This document shows, one piece after another, positions 51,301 to 63,300 of a DNA stretch of 64,000 nt (position 1 is its first letter; each line of letters opens with the position of its first letter). The DNA comes from Mactromeris polynyma (Eukaryota; Mollusca; Bivalvia; Venerida; Mactridae), in assembly GCA_032209605.1 (NCBI GenBank), contig JASFXZ010000001.1:35716619-35780618 (forward strand). Direction: 5' to 3'. The notes below the pieces were generated by a model that saw only the letters and a program-made list of their open reading frames with translations, did no database searches and was not told where the DNA came from. A program made the translations under genes and the position numbers.

Positions 51301-54300
51301 TTAAAGGATAGGAATTGGGAGGTAAATGTGGTGAGAAAAAATATGTAAGAAATGCCCTTTAAATAGATGTATGCTATAATAAACACTTTACCTTTTGATT
51401 TGTAATATGAGCATAATACATTTATAGAGTTCAATTTCACCAAAGTTACACAATAACATGTCATGAAACATGTAGACAAGTTGTTTGTTTTTGGTGCCAG
51501 GGTAGAGGCTGTCTGAAAACCTCTGTTGTTTCAGGTTTATATAAAACATCATGCAACCAAATATTTAGTTTTATGTGTTTTTGCTAATGACATTGTTCCA
51601 GGATATTAAGTTACATATGATTGCTCCTTATTTAGCCTTCGTGGTTTCACTAGAATGTAAGAGTCTTCTTGCTGGGTCGTTAAACATTAATTGATTGGGG
51701 GAAAAATTAATTATACCGTATACCTATAATGTTTTGTAGGAAATAATATTCTTGAATGGAGAGAAGACTAAAGAGATAGATATTGAGATTATCAATGATG
51801 ACATTCCTGAGCCTGATGAAGTGTTTGAAGTGATACTCTCTAATCCCAAAAATGGACTGGTTCTTGGTACACCAAACAGAGGTAAGCTGTATCAGATAAT
51901 TATTTGTTCGCCTTACAGAGTTGAGCTGTAGTATTAGAGTGTAATGTTGGGTTACATTTACTGCAATTTGGGTCAAAGGTTAGGAAACTTGAGATTGGTG
52001 ACCAATCTCAAATCTCATTATTGTGTTTGAATGTGTATAAGTTAATTATGATACAACTGTGTTTTTAATCATACGAATACTGTAGTGTATGCAGCATAAT
52101 TTGGTAGAATATTTTATAAGCATTTTATGTGTATATTTGTCGGAAAAAGTTTAGAATCAAAATGAGATTTGAGAACAAAGAGCGTACGTGCCTACGTGAG
52201 AGAAATATTTAACCAAGAGCATTGTATAAACTCTATATTGTAAGTTTATTTAACTTCTGAGTTTTCCAGAAATGAAAACTGGTGAAAATTAAGATCTTGA
52301 TTTACATATTCGTGAAAAATAAAATCACAAAATATTTGTTGGCCAAAGTTGCAAACTTTGCAATTGCAAAAAAATGTTACGTGGTATTGGCAATATATTT
52401 AATATATTTGGACATTTTGAATTGTGGTTTTTCTTGTTTTTTACAGCTACAGTAACAATTCTAGCCAATGATGAAGCAGCTGGTTTTGTATATTTTGAAG
52501 ATGTCAGTATATTGATGCTCAATGAGCCAGGTACCAGCGAAGACGTGGAAACATCTGCAGAGATTGTAGTACAACGGGGCCCAGGAATGTATGGTGTGGT
52601 CAATGTACCTTATCAAGTTTTTCCAGAAATTGATTCAAATAGAGACGACTTGTCACCGATGCAAGGGACATTAACATTTGAAGACACTCAGGTAAACCAT
52701 GTTGTATTTCTTAAATTTGCTCCAGCATTCTAAAAGGCCATATTTAGTATATTGCTTGTTTTTTGCCATACGGGCAGCCACAATATTTGGTGTTGGGCAT
52801 TTATATTTTAGCTTTATTTCTATATACACCTATTACAAATGGTGAAAATGATACAAAAATCCTTAATGGAAGAGCCCGGAATATTTCAGAAGGGGCCAAG
52901 TTTGATGGATTGGTCAGGTACCATAAACATGATGACTTGATACGAGTATTGTGTGTAGACATTACTGTTTTATTACAATGAAGTGTCATATTGATATGTT
53001 TGCAAATATTCCATTTTTCTTACAGACTAGTGTGACACTAAAATTATCAGTGTTAGATGATAGCATACCTGAAGATGCTGAGAGATTTACTATACAGTTA
53101 CTTGAACCAGATGGTACTGCACGGCTTGGTGCTAAAACTGAGAAAACTGTAGTTATAACTTCAAATGATTCACCAAATGGATTAATTAGTTTATATGCTG
53201 CTGGAACAAGGTAAGGTCATATTTAAAAAAAGTGTGTTTTCAGTAGAACCGTCCAACAAATCTGTGATTGGGCAGATAACTCAATTTCTTACATACTTAA
53301 TCTGTGTACCAGTATGTCTGGTTCAAATGGGGAAAAGGGCATAAAAATACTGGACTAAAAATATATTTGAGTTTTTTGGGATGGTAGAGGTACCCCAAAA
53401 CAAGCGATTTGTTATAGTTTGCCTTTGTCAGTTAGTTATGTCCTCTTACAGTAAGACTCATTTATAGCAACAATATGAGAAACACATGTCTCACTTATAG
53501 TCAGGTTATACAGAAATTTGGGAAGCCTCGTCCCAAAAATGTTTGTTCAATCATCCTTGCACACAATATTTCTGCTATCAGGCATATTTTTTAAGGAAGC
53601 TTATGTAGAGTTGCAAAACAATCGGTACCTGAAAAAATGGTCAAGTATAATTACATTAAACATCCATTTTACATTAATGGAAAACTGCATCAATAACTGT
53701 ATGTGATATTTTTTGCTAATTACAGATTACGAGAAATATCTGTGGAAGAGGGTGTCGGCATGTTGCATTTTGACATAGTCCGATCACAAGGAATGGAAGG
53801 TCAGGTTACAGTTGACGTGGTAACAGAGCCCGGTACCGCTGACACAACAGCAGATGTATCATCTGTAGATCTTGTTCCTGTACAGGTGAGATATCTATTC
53901 AATTTTCTTAAGGAATTGCAAGTCTTAATTTGTCATCTGTATCATTTAAATATTGCCTGTTTTATCAACATGACACCTTGTTATTTCATCGATCTTTCAG
54001 GTTTTGAACACTACCTATGTAGAGGATTGGTCAAACTTTCAGCTGAATGACACTGTCTTTATTCTGATGCACAAACCATCAGTCGTGGGTGAATTGACCT
54101 CTGAATTGGGATCACAGGGGTCACCAGGTTCTGTTGACATGGCAACATTAATGAAAACAACTTTATTCAGATGGCAAGGAGAATTTGTTCCAGTCCAGGT
54201 ATGTATATGACTCATGATATCAAGTAATTTAAGTAACGTAAGTAAAGTTGATTAAACATTTTTTTGAAATGTACCTCGTAAGTCTAAACAATCCAAGCAC

Positions 54301-57300
54301 AGAGTTATAGTACTGAGTTTGAACACTAGTCTTCTCAATGTCTTTTGTCAATAACTCTTTTATTTATGTTCTAATAATATCCTTGGTATTCACTTATGAG
54401 CCCAAAAACTTCAGTCTGTGACAGAGGCAAAGGTGTTATTTGGCATTCCTATGAGAAAATGGTGTTGAAAATTTTGTGTTGTGTTTGAAATCTGGAAAAT
54501 ATTTTTGGTATCAAGTGGCAACTAGTTACTTCAGTGTAGATAGATATCTGGCTCAGTTCAATTTTCTGAAGGTTTTTCAGTACCTTTACCACTACAGTTT
54601 GATCGAAATACAACCACAATGACACTAGGATACATTTAATTAGAAGTTTTTCTGGCTTAAATGCTTGTTTTATTCAGATAATCAAGCATTGTAATGTTAT
54701 ATTTCAGATTGTGGAAACCGATGGCATCACATCATCTACAAGTTTCATCATCAGGAATGTTGCTTATCTTGTTATAACAAACAAAGGCAATCATAACAGA
54801 TACAACACAAACTCCAGATTGTACAGGATAAATTCTGGAGGAACACTCACCTTGGTGAGGAAAAAGTCTTTCACACAGTTTAAAGTTATACTATGCTCAT
54901 TTTTTTGTTCATTTTTGCCGGAACTAACATAGAAAATGAAATGCATGTAGTAAAAACATCAATGAATCAGCATTCTAGTCAAATAATGTACTGATGGTGT
55001 TTTTCTCTGTATTTGTCCAAAACACAAGTTTGTAATATCTTTAAAAAAAATCCAGTTTTTTAACAAGTAGGGCTTTTACAAGTTTTGTCCATGCATGACA
55101 TGATAAAACAAGATTTTTGGATTCGTTAATACATTATGATTGTTTGTATTAAAGCTGTTTTAGCCAAGGTAGAAACAATACTAGATGAAGCCCATTCAAA
55201 TGTTTTATGTTCTGATGGGTTAGATACATTTTAGACAAGGTTTCTTTCTAAATAGTAGAATCTGTTACTGTAAACATCTACATTGTAAGTATTATTGCAT
55301 AGAAATGACTGTTTTTTTATTGAGTCATATATAACTACCCGAGCATTAGGTCATCAGTGGATAAATGTATTCACCTCATAACAATGCCTATTCACCCTTG
55401 AGCGGGAACTTGATGAATAACATTAATTTAAGGTTGATTGTTCTCTCTTTGGTCCAATAGTCATTCTACGAGAATCTGATCTGTTACATTAAAGATAATG
55501 AAGAAACGAGCTAGATGAAGAATGGTAGCTGTTTGCCCACCTGCCTGGTGCCTGGCATTAACATATGGGAATGGGAAGTAATGTAGGCAGAACGAATGTG
55601 TGTGGTATGTAAGAAATGGCTGGTCCCTAAATGCAATAAATACATACTTTACCTTTACTTACAGTTACAAAACCTGGACAGCACTGGAGCTACTGATGTG
55701 GTTTATTTTACCAAGAATGACATTCATTATCTCGTCATTGCTAACTCTATAGACAATGCTGGAAGTACGGCCGTAGACTCGGACATCTGGAGATGGGAGC
55801 CAGGCAACCAAAGATTCAGCAAGATTGATGTCTTACGCACATTGGGTGCTAATGCATTGTCCGTATTTGAACTCGAAGGGAAGTTGTTCCTTGCGGTTGC
55901 CAATTTCTATGACTCTGCAGAACGAAGTTATCAATTGGAGTAAGTTTGTGAATTTCTGATCTAAATTATGTTCATATTGATGTGGAAAAAAAACCATTTC
56001 AAAACTGGGAAAAAATACTTCATACTGATAGATTTTTATAAATTTTGAGTATCTCCTGTTGTTCTGTTATTTTATATTTAAATGGTTAATGAATGAATTT
56101 ATTGTACATGCAATCCAGTCAAGAGTTCTTCCATAGAGGTCATTCAAAATATATATATTGGGTTGGGTCTGCATGTCAGTCTTTTAGATTTGTTCTGCCT
56201 ACAACTGTTATAAACAAGAGCATCATATGAATACATCCTGCTTGGAAGGATTTTAAAATCTTGAGTCGGGGTCAGTTTCGTTGGGTCTGTCAGTAAACAG
56301 CATGCAAACAATATATTAAAGATGGATTAAGCTCTATATTGTTGTGAAATAACCTTGATTATAGACACGATCACATAAAGTTATAGTGATGTGTAGGTCT
56401 GTACTGTATGCTGGTATCTTTGTATGCCCTATTTGCTTTTTCTCAGTATATTCCTGATGTGCAGTTTCATATTCATGTTTCTCATATTCAGCCGCTACTT
56501 TTATTTCAATTTTCAGTTCTAAGATTTACAAGTTTGATACCAGTGATCAGTTTGCCCAGCATCAGAGTATTCCCACTCTCGGGGCGTACGATGTAGAACA
56601 TGTAAAGATACGATCCTTAGATTTGTTGGTGTTTGTTAACAACCGAGATAACACTGTGAGTAGTCCGCAACTCTCAGATGTGTATAGATGGGATACGACA
56701 ACTCAGATGTTTGTATTGCATGAGAGGTTGGAGACCAACCGTGCGGAGAAAGTGAAAATTTTCCAAGCATTTGATGAAACAGGTTTGGGTTATTTCGTAT
56801 GATAATTGTACAATAAATATTGTTCTTCAAATTTGATTTTTTTGTTGGTCGTTACTTGACATATTAGCATTGAAAAATGTAAACATAATAATAAATAATA
56901 CAGTTAATAATTATGTACAATGGTGCATGCCTGTCTCGGATCTTATACTATTGCAATTCTCTGCAGCATTTTAATGCTATAGGTCTATCGTAAGTTTAAT
57001 TTCAGTTTTGGATCTTTGTTGTCATTGTATTTTGCTCCCAAATTGAGGCATATAGTTATTTCACTGTATATCTTTGTATATTAGTAAAATATTGTCTCTT
57101 TGTCAATCTAAAGCATATCATGTTTCAACAAAAAGTTGAATGATTCACACAGTTTCCATGGAAACTTCACACAAATGTTTAGTACGATGAGAAGAAATGT
57201 TGAATGGAAGACTCAGGTCTGTACCTCAAAGGTCAAGGTCACAGCACCTATACTTGGGAACATCAGTTACAAACATCTCTTTTTGAACTACAATTAACAG

Positions 57301-60300
57301 CAGTGTAACTCTATTTTTAATTTCAGTTTATGCATTTTTTGCCAATACAATTGGAACTTCTTCAATATATGCTTGGGATGTCCAGAATAACCGATTTGAT
57401 TCCGTGTGGTCAGGAAGACCTTCGCTATCCATGCTTCCTATGACCATACCACAGGAGTCTGGGAATCTGAATCTAGTCGCAGTGGCTGATAAGAATATCA
57501 CGACACGTCCCACAATTCATCAGCTGATTAAGATCAAGGACAGTGATTACGCACCGAGGTAAAACTTCCTTCTTTTTCAAGTCTTAAAGTTCAGGAATCG
57601 GAGTTTTCAGATGTCTTGTGAGGTGAAATATGTGTGAATTGATGAAATGCTTGTTAATAGTTATATTTGTTATAAAACTGTACTTCTGTACACAAGGAAA
57701 GTTATGCTGGCTGATTTTTTCACTACATTCTTGAAATAACGAAACTCATGAACTGCATGGTGTTTATGATACTTGTTCTTTTGGAATCTTAGTTTATGTA
57801 AGTGCTTTTTAATGACATTAATACCGTTAAGACGGATGTACTCTATCACTGCATGACTAAAATTTTGTAATTTGTATAATATATTTGAGTATACTGTTAT
57901 TATACTGCAGAACGGTTACCGTGACAATGGATGAAAATCAAGATCTACTCCATGCTAGTGTATACGTACTACAGGACACCATTCCCGAGGATACAGAAAC
58001 ATTCTATGTCAGTATACGAGATCCTACAGGAGGAGCTGAGATCAGCCTTAACAATAGAATCTCAGTTAACATTCTGTCCAATGACAATGCTCATGGTGTC
58101 ATTGAAATTGGATTGGTAAGTTAACCTTCATCAGTATGGGACATTGTAGAATGACACATTGATGTATCAATTATTTGCATGCTTATCCACATCAAGCCTC
58201 CACCATGAGGTTGATGTCAGATTGTAGGTTTCTTTTCAAAATTCTTCAAAACAGTTATGGTTGATGTCAGATTGTAGATTTTATATCAAAGTTCTTCAAA
58301 ACAGTTAAGGTTGATGTCACATTGTAGATTTTATACCAAAATTCTTCAAAACAGTCATGGTTGATGTCACATTGTAGATTTTATACCAAAATTCTTCAAA
58401 ACAGTTAAGGTTGATGTCACATTGTAGATTTTATACCAAAATTCTTCAAAACAGTTAAGGTTGATGTCACATTGTAGATTTTATACCAAATTCTTCAAAA
58501 CAGTTAAGGTTGATGTCACATTGTAGATTTTATACCAAAATTCTTCAAAACAGTTAAGGTTGATGTCACATTGTAGATTTTATACCAAATTCTTCAAAAC
58601 AGTTAAGGTTGATGTCACATTGTAGATTTTATACCAAAGTTCTTCAAAACAGTTATGGTTGATGTCAGATTGTAGATTTCTTTTCAAAGTTATTGAAAGC
58701 AGTATAGCTAGATGTCTGTACATGTGCTGCTTTACAATATGACATCTTTAAAATTAACACTAGAACTTAGACTTCTTATTTGTGTATTTTAGGATTCCTT
58801 AAATTTGCAAACCCAGGAGTTAGTGGATAGAGATAATACAGTGCAGGTCAATGTCATCCGTCACCAGGGATACTTTGGTCATGTGACAGCAAAATGGGTT
58901 GCTACTGGTGATCATGATGGAACAAACGACATTACTCCTCTGGAAGGATTGGTAACCCTTCAAACCTCTTTTACTACCTTTTCTTTTGTTTGTTTGAGAG
59001 TTTTGCACTGTTATTCAATGGTATCTCAGTTATAAATGGTGGTCATTTGAACTAACATGTATTTTCTGGTAACCATCGGTAAGCAACTGCCAAATTCCTC
59101 AAAAATCTGAGTGGTGGACAACTGTCTTTGAATGAAAGTCTGAAGTCAAATTGTCATGGTGAACATTTGCCTTACCCAGCTTTGAACCTATGGCCTCTAG
59201 ATAGGTAGCCAGGTGCTTTACTGTCTGGGCAATATGTACATAAATTCTATATGAAGTTTCATTTATGATGTGTTTAAGGAGGACACAAAAAATGCAATAA
59301 CTGATTCTTTGAATCAAGTTTGTGCTGATTAAACATAATAAAATTTTGAATGCTTCAGCTATGAAATATCCATTTGCTAGTGTTTCCTAACTGTATAACT
59401 TATATTACAGGTTGAATTTGCCACAGGTCAGTCAGTTGCTACGATTAGTCTTACTGTTAGAGATGATGATATTGCTGAACTACAAGAAGTGACATATATA
59501 CAGTTAACACAGGTTGTTGATAGGGGCACCAACTTACCAGGAAGAGGCGCTATTATAGGTATTCTCATCAATCATCTTATTCTGTTAATTTACTTACAGA
59601 GGCTTTGGTACAAACCCTGATTATAAACTTCTCAAATGAGACATAGTGATAAAGGGGTAGGGGCCCTTACTCCTAGTCCCAGGGTTGTGAGTTTGAGCCC
59701 CACATCTAATGGTGTTTGATCATGAACTTCACAATGCCTGCATTTGGTGCGAGTACTTTTGTGTAACCCTAGAAACAGTCATCAAGGGTGATTAGTATAA
59801 GTTGTAAACATTTGTTGCACAATTGATGTAAAATGAATAAGTTTGAACTTAAACTACTTTGTGTTGGTTTGATGCCTTTTTCACTGCAGCTTATTTCTTT
59901 ATTTCATTTAGTAAGAAATATTCTTGTGATTTTGTTTGGTACTATTTTATTATTAAAAAAAAAAAATCTTTTAAGAAGAAAATATGTGTGTTGTCCTTTT
60001 ATCTTAAATCAATGTGTTTCCAATGATCCTATTTCTGATAGAACTTACAGGGTTTGATATACACTTATAATGAGGCAGTATAACTGACATACTGTGTAAG
60101 TTTGAGAATGGGTAATTTTAGATATTCTGTGAGAGGAATTGACTAAGGAAAATTTAAGCTACCTAGTATTTTTGCAGCTCTTGAATTTTCTGAATTGCAA
60201 ACATTTTCAGGATGCAAACTATACCACTTATGCTGTACTACTAAGCTTCACAACTATATAGATAAATGTGCACTTTTTTGTATAGGTGTGAACAAGACAA

Positions 60301-63300
60301 GTAAAGTGACAGTATTAGCCAATGATTCTCCATATGGTGTGGTCAAATGGAAAAGTTCATCTGTAACAGTGCAGGAGCCAGACGGGTCGGACTCCAGGGT
60401 GACCCTATATGTAATCCGAGAGCAGGGGCTGGCCGGGGATCTACAAGTAACCTATAGGTATGTGAGTTTTATTACAAAAAGCATTTTACCATAATTGCAG
60501 CAAACATGTATTTTGTTGTAATTAAATTTTCAGAAAATATCTCAAGTAAGATTTGTTTCATTGTCAAATTTGCAAGAACTTGTGTTATCTATATTGCAGA
60601 AGAATCTTTTTTATACCCCTACCATTCAAAGAATGGTGAATGGACATAAACTGTAACACCTGTTGGTGCAAAAAATTGGTTTTCTCTTGAAAGCATGGGC
60701 GTATTCGATTAAAAAAATCAAGCCTTATTGGTGTTGGCAATTGGGCCTCATTGGACGACCAGAGATAGTTCTGTTTCCTGTCTCTGTTATATCAATACCC
60801 TATGTATGTATTGTAGCACGTCAGTGGATCAAAACTTGGCAAACAAGAGACAGGCCGTGTCTGGAGAAGATTACATATCACAGAATAGTATGCTGGTTAT
60901 ACAAGAAAATGTTATTGAAGCTCCTTTAGATATTGTCATCAAACAGGTGAGTTGTTTTACCATGTACATACCGAGGGTTAAATGCAAAGATAGTCTATCT
61001 GCTTCGTTATTTATGTGGAGATGAGCTAGTTTCACTCTCACTTAGTATTTATCATATCCTTAGCTTTTTACTTCATCCTCATTTTTCTGGTTAACATATG
61101 TAGATCAAGACTGACTGAACTGTTTATGAAAATGAGATTACATGTATTAGTGTACAGTCTCTATCTCTGTAGTTACATATTCTGTCACATTCATTTCCTG
61201 TATTTGTTGTGTAGTTTTCTACATTCAAACGTACTGTAACAATTTTTTTGTTCTTGTGGCTATGCCAAAAAATATCACAATATGGTAAAACATATTCAGG
61301 GCTATCTGTGGCTCAGTTACTGATAGATATCCTTATATTGGCAGTTCTTCATTGTTAATTTATTGGAGTCCTTAATTTTTCTAATTAAAACCATTACCTT
61401 AAATGAATTGATTTTCTACAATTCGTGGCCTTATATATTCACCACTGTATAAACACATCACTCATACCATAAAAGTGTTTATAAGCCTAGAATAAGAACT
61501 TACTTCATTTGTTTTACCACAGGATGACATTCCTGAGGCTGCTGAAGTGTTTCTTGTCAACATTACTGGAGTAACATTATTAGGCGGATCACCTCCATCA
61601 GGGGCGGAGCCTAGTGTCCGTATCCCTGGTAACCTTATTACAGTCACAATATCGGAAAACGACAATGCTAGAGGCATTGTTCAGTTCAATGTAACAACAG
61701 TGAGTAGAAACTAATGTTTTCCATAACATTAATAATTTATTGGATTGGGTCTAGTTTTTTTCGAAATTTTAATTTTATCATTGAAAATAAGCTTGAAAAA
61801 TAAATTGTTCCTAAGAAGAGCAGTTGATCATTTTTCTGGCAAACAAAATGTATTTCATTCCCTTATTCAAATTGTGACCATCCCAAATTTTCCAACAAAA
61901 ATTGCATTTTTGCACCAAATTTAGAATAACATGTAGTAGTTTCTCTTGACCTCTTGCCATCTTATGCGTAAGCAATTTTTACAAAATAGTAGTCAATTCC
62001 TGAGGAGTTTCTGACATTGCCATAAATGTCACCAAAAACACGTCTTCAAAAGTTGCTGCATCTACATGCTAAATTTACAGCGCATAGTGCCTTTGTAACT
62101 GAATAATTGAGAAATGTCGTTTCTATGAGTTTGTCATTATCCCAATTACAGAATATTGAGGGCAGAATTGATATGTATGAAGAATTTGGTACCAATACAA
62201 CTGTGTCTTTACAAGTTAGTCGGTCTGTGGGCTTTTTTGGACCAGTAACCGTGACGTGGCAAGCGGAACCAAGGGAGGCGACCATACTAGATTTCAGTCC
62301 ATCTAGTGGAACACTGAGTTTGGCTGATACACAGGAGAGTGCCAGTATAGTGATCACCATAATTGATGATATAATACCAGAGAACATGGAGGTTAGTCAT
62401 TAAAACCTATATATAAGAAACATATACCGTAACATACTAATTTTCGCATGATAACATTTTTGTGAACGTGTGATTCTGAAGTAATTCATAACATGTAGAA
62501 TTTGCTGTATTGTGGATACACACACGTTGTAATGTCAGCATTAAAATATTTCATCTTAATTATAAACTTGCAAGATAAAGGATTTGCGAAATAACTCAAA
62601 AATTACATTGTTGCAAATATAACCAGTTTTTCGAGTCACATATATCACAGGTTTGATGCTAAACTATTGTAACTGATATTTTATCAAGCTTGAGTTACTA
62701 CAGTTTTGTTCCAAGTCCAAAGTATGACTGTACCATGTTAATTTGTAAAAATCTGCTGTGGATGATTTACAGCTCTTTACAGCAACTGTTAAGGTGGGAA
62801 CTGGACATAGCCTCGTTTCTGCTTAAACAGCAACCCTCGTGCTGTATATTGCTATCTGTTTCAAAAGTCAGTGAAAGATTCTTATAATATATACCATAAG
62901 GTCTTGCACCTAGCAATATTTTACCCCAGGGGAGATTAGCAGCGGGCTAATACAGTTCTACTAAAAATCCGAACAAAGTTTATTCCTCGGAACCTGGAAT
63001 CATTCGGGGTGTATAATTCCCACCTGTCAGGAATCATTTTCTGTCTGAAGTTCCATGTAGCCTCGCCACTCCCCTCTGAAACATTACAATCTTGTATATG
63101 CTACATGCATACAAAATCATATACTTGTATTATGTGTGATGTATAAATCTGACTCTGTGTTTTTCAGACGTTTGATATAAAGTTGATCAGTGTCACTGGA
63201 GGAGCTTTACTGGGTCCTGCCAGTACAGTAAGGATTGCTATATTGAAGAATGACTCTCCAAATGGACTCTTCAGATTTGTTTCACAACAGGTAAATACTT

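Larger units (their letters stand above)
45992..51739 (+). other. ADGRV1 introns 46 and 47
   Basis: Intron 46 (45992-48381) holds the LINE-like fragment (47030-48015). Intron 47 (48527-51739) holds a dispersed TIR element copy (48829-49083), a GTT microsatellite (49187-49221), the foldback hairpin (50925-51052) and a SINE copy (51208-51400). Confidence 0.55.
51882..57910 (+). other. ADGRV1 introns 48-56
   Basis: Introns between exons 48 and 57, each 115-900 bp. A palindromic segment GAGATTGGTGACCAATCTC is at 51991-52009. A SINE copy (55505-55660) adjoins the exon 54 acceptor. Nothing else was recognised. Confidence 0.5.
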
